Assembly: GCA_905182065.1 (NCBI GenBank)
Contig: CAJIZN010000001.1
Coordinates: 62,001 to 126,000 of the forward strand
Source of the DNA: Candidatus Marisimplicoccus framensis
Lineage (GTDB): Bacteria > Bacteroidota > Bacteroidia > Flavobacteriales > Flavobacteriaceae
DNA length: 64,000 nt
Direction: 5' to 3'
The notes beneath the pieces were generated by a model. The model ran no database searches. It was given only the letters and a program-made list of their open reading frames with translations, and had not been told where the DNA came from. Below are positions 63,384 through 64,000 of the stretch, piece after piece. The translations under genes were made by a program, and so were the position numbers. Each line of letters starts with the position of its first letter. The first letter of the stretch is position 1.

Positions 63384-64000
63384 TGAATAAACCTAAATTA
63401 AAAACAGTTGGAGAGTTAAAATCCAGCAACTACAAACAAAAGACATTGAATCAAGAGATTACTGGGAACCTTAGATTAAACTTATCCAAAGGGAAAAATG
63501 TTTTTTCAAATTTAATCGGATATGAAGAAACTGTTGTTCCAAGTGTTGAGAGAGCATTTCTTTCAAATCATAGTATTAATCTTCTTGGTTTAAGAGGTCA
63601 AGCAAAAACAAAACTTGCAAGAACATGTATAGATCTTTTAGATGAATGGATTCCTATTATTAAAGATTCTGAAACAAATGATGACCCTATAAATCCAATC
63701 TTTAAAAGTTCAATAGAAAAAATTAAGATTAATGGCGACAAAACAGAAATTGATTGGCTTCATAGAAGTGAAAGATTTTATGAAAAACTTGCAACTCCTG
63801 ATGTTACTGTTTCTGATTTAATTGGTGATATAGATCCTATCAAGGCCACTAACCTAAAATTATCATATTCTGATGAAGAGGTTATTCATTTTGGTTTGAT
63901 TCCAAGAGCTCATAGATGTATTTTCGTTCTAAACGAATTGCCTGATTTACAGCCTAGAATTCAAGTATCATTATTTTCAATTCTTGAAGAAAAAGAAATT
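63380..64000 (+). CDS. MoxR/magnesium-chelatase-like AAA+ ATPase, 3' end cut by window edge
   Basis: Starts MMNKPKLKTVGELK, overlapping the VWA stop by four bases, and runs off the window with 207 codons. Walker A reads GLRGQAKTKLART; the Walker B region reads CIFVLNELPDLQPRIQVSLF, with Asn-Glu where Asp-Glu is common. The sequence RAHRCIF...NELPDL is, to my recollection, typical of the Bacteroidota family annotated as magnesium chelatase. Functions as the ATPase partner of the VWA protein. Not in the ORF track. Confidence 0.85.
   Translation, partial: MMNKPKLKTVGELKSSNYKQKTLNQEITGNLRLNLSKGKNVFSNLIGYEETVVPSVERAFLSNHSINLLGLRGQAKTKLARTCIDLLDEWIPIIKDSETNDDPINPIFKSSIEKIKINGDKTEIDWLHRSERFYEKLATPDVTVSDLIGDIDPIKATNLKLSYSDEEVIHFGLIPRAHRCIFVLNELPDLQPRIQVSLFSILEEKEI

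Overview
The window looks like a contiguous piece of a marine flavobacterial (Bacteroidota) chromosome. This rests on the very AT-rich sequence by eye, starts without Shine-Dalgarno motifs, -7 promoter elements of the Bacteroidota form TAnnTTTG, a DUF4295 gene next to rpmB-rpmG, bacillithiol synthesis (bshC), a mevalonate pathway (idi, mevalonate kinase, mvaD), and many SSS/AGCS sodium symporters. No phage, IS element, CRISPR array or rRNA was seen, and no stretch over 300 bases is without a gene.

Layout. 1-11 kb (minus): guaA (cut by the window edge), bshC, a secreted Asp-box (BNR) propeller protein on plus, DUF4295-rpmG-rpmB, pncC, a FAH hydrolase, a DnaQ-like exonuclease, a 2-oxoacid dehydrogenase E2, recR. 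11-18 kb: a symporter, htpG, S1/P1 nuclease, a DUF5916 surface protein, a DUF4369 lipoprotein. 18-32 kb (minus): queD, idi, then the transcription/translation block rpoC-rpoB-rplL-rplJ-rplA-rplK-nusG-secE-tRNA-Trp-tuf. 32-41 kb: small membrane proteins, an S8 protease lipoprotein, rlmN, two SDRs, kdgF, two sugar transporters. 41-45 kb: tRNA-Thr/Tyr/Gly/Thr, xerC, rpsU, an AGCS symporter, PspC, rhodanese. 45-52 kb: a complete trpEGDCFBA operon behind a leader peptide with three tandem Trp codons and an attenuator. 52-62 kb (minus): mvaD, mevalonate kinase, gluconokinase, 6-phosphogluconate dehydrogenase, a CDP-alcohol transferase, then kdgK-eda-gntP-ridA-(D-threonine aldolase family)-(M19 dipeptidase family). 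The end holds a VWA protein and a MoxR/Mg-chelatase-like ATPase, cut by the edge.

How it works together. Several genes converge on 2-keto-3-deoxygluconate (KDG). KdgF plus a DehR-like SDR would make KDG from unsaturated uronates (alginate/pectin breakdown). The D-threonine-aldolase-family enzyme plus RidA, next to a GntP permease, KdgK and Eda, would make and consume KDG from an amino sugar acid such as D-glucosaminate, with the M19 enzyme as a possible deacylase. This resembles the chitin-oxidation pathway that I recall being described in marine Gammaproteobacteria. It is the most interesting system here, and its function is inferred, not shown.

Quality warning. Eight genes, including rpoC, rplA, rplJ and trpC, are each interrupted by one-base frameshifts (two in the DUF5916 gene). 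The frame is restored perfectly beyond each one. Because these genes are essential or core, sequencing/assembly indels are the likeliest cause. I give the reconstructed gene extents and flag each case.
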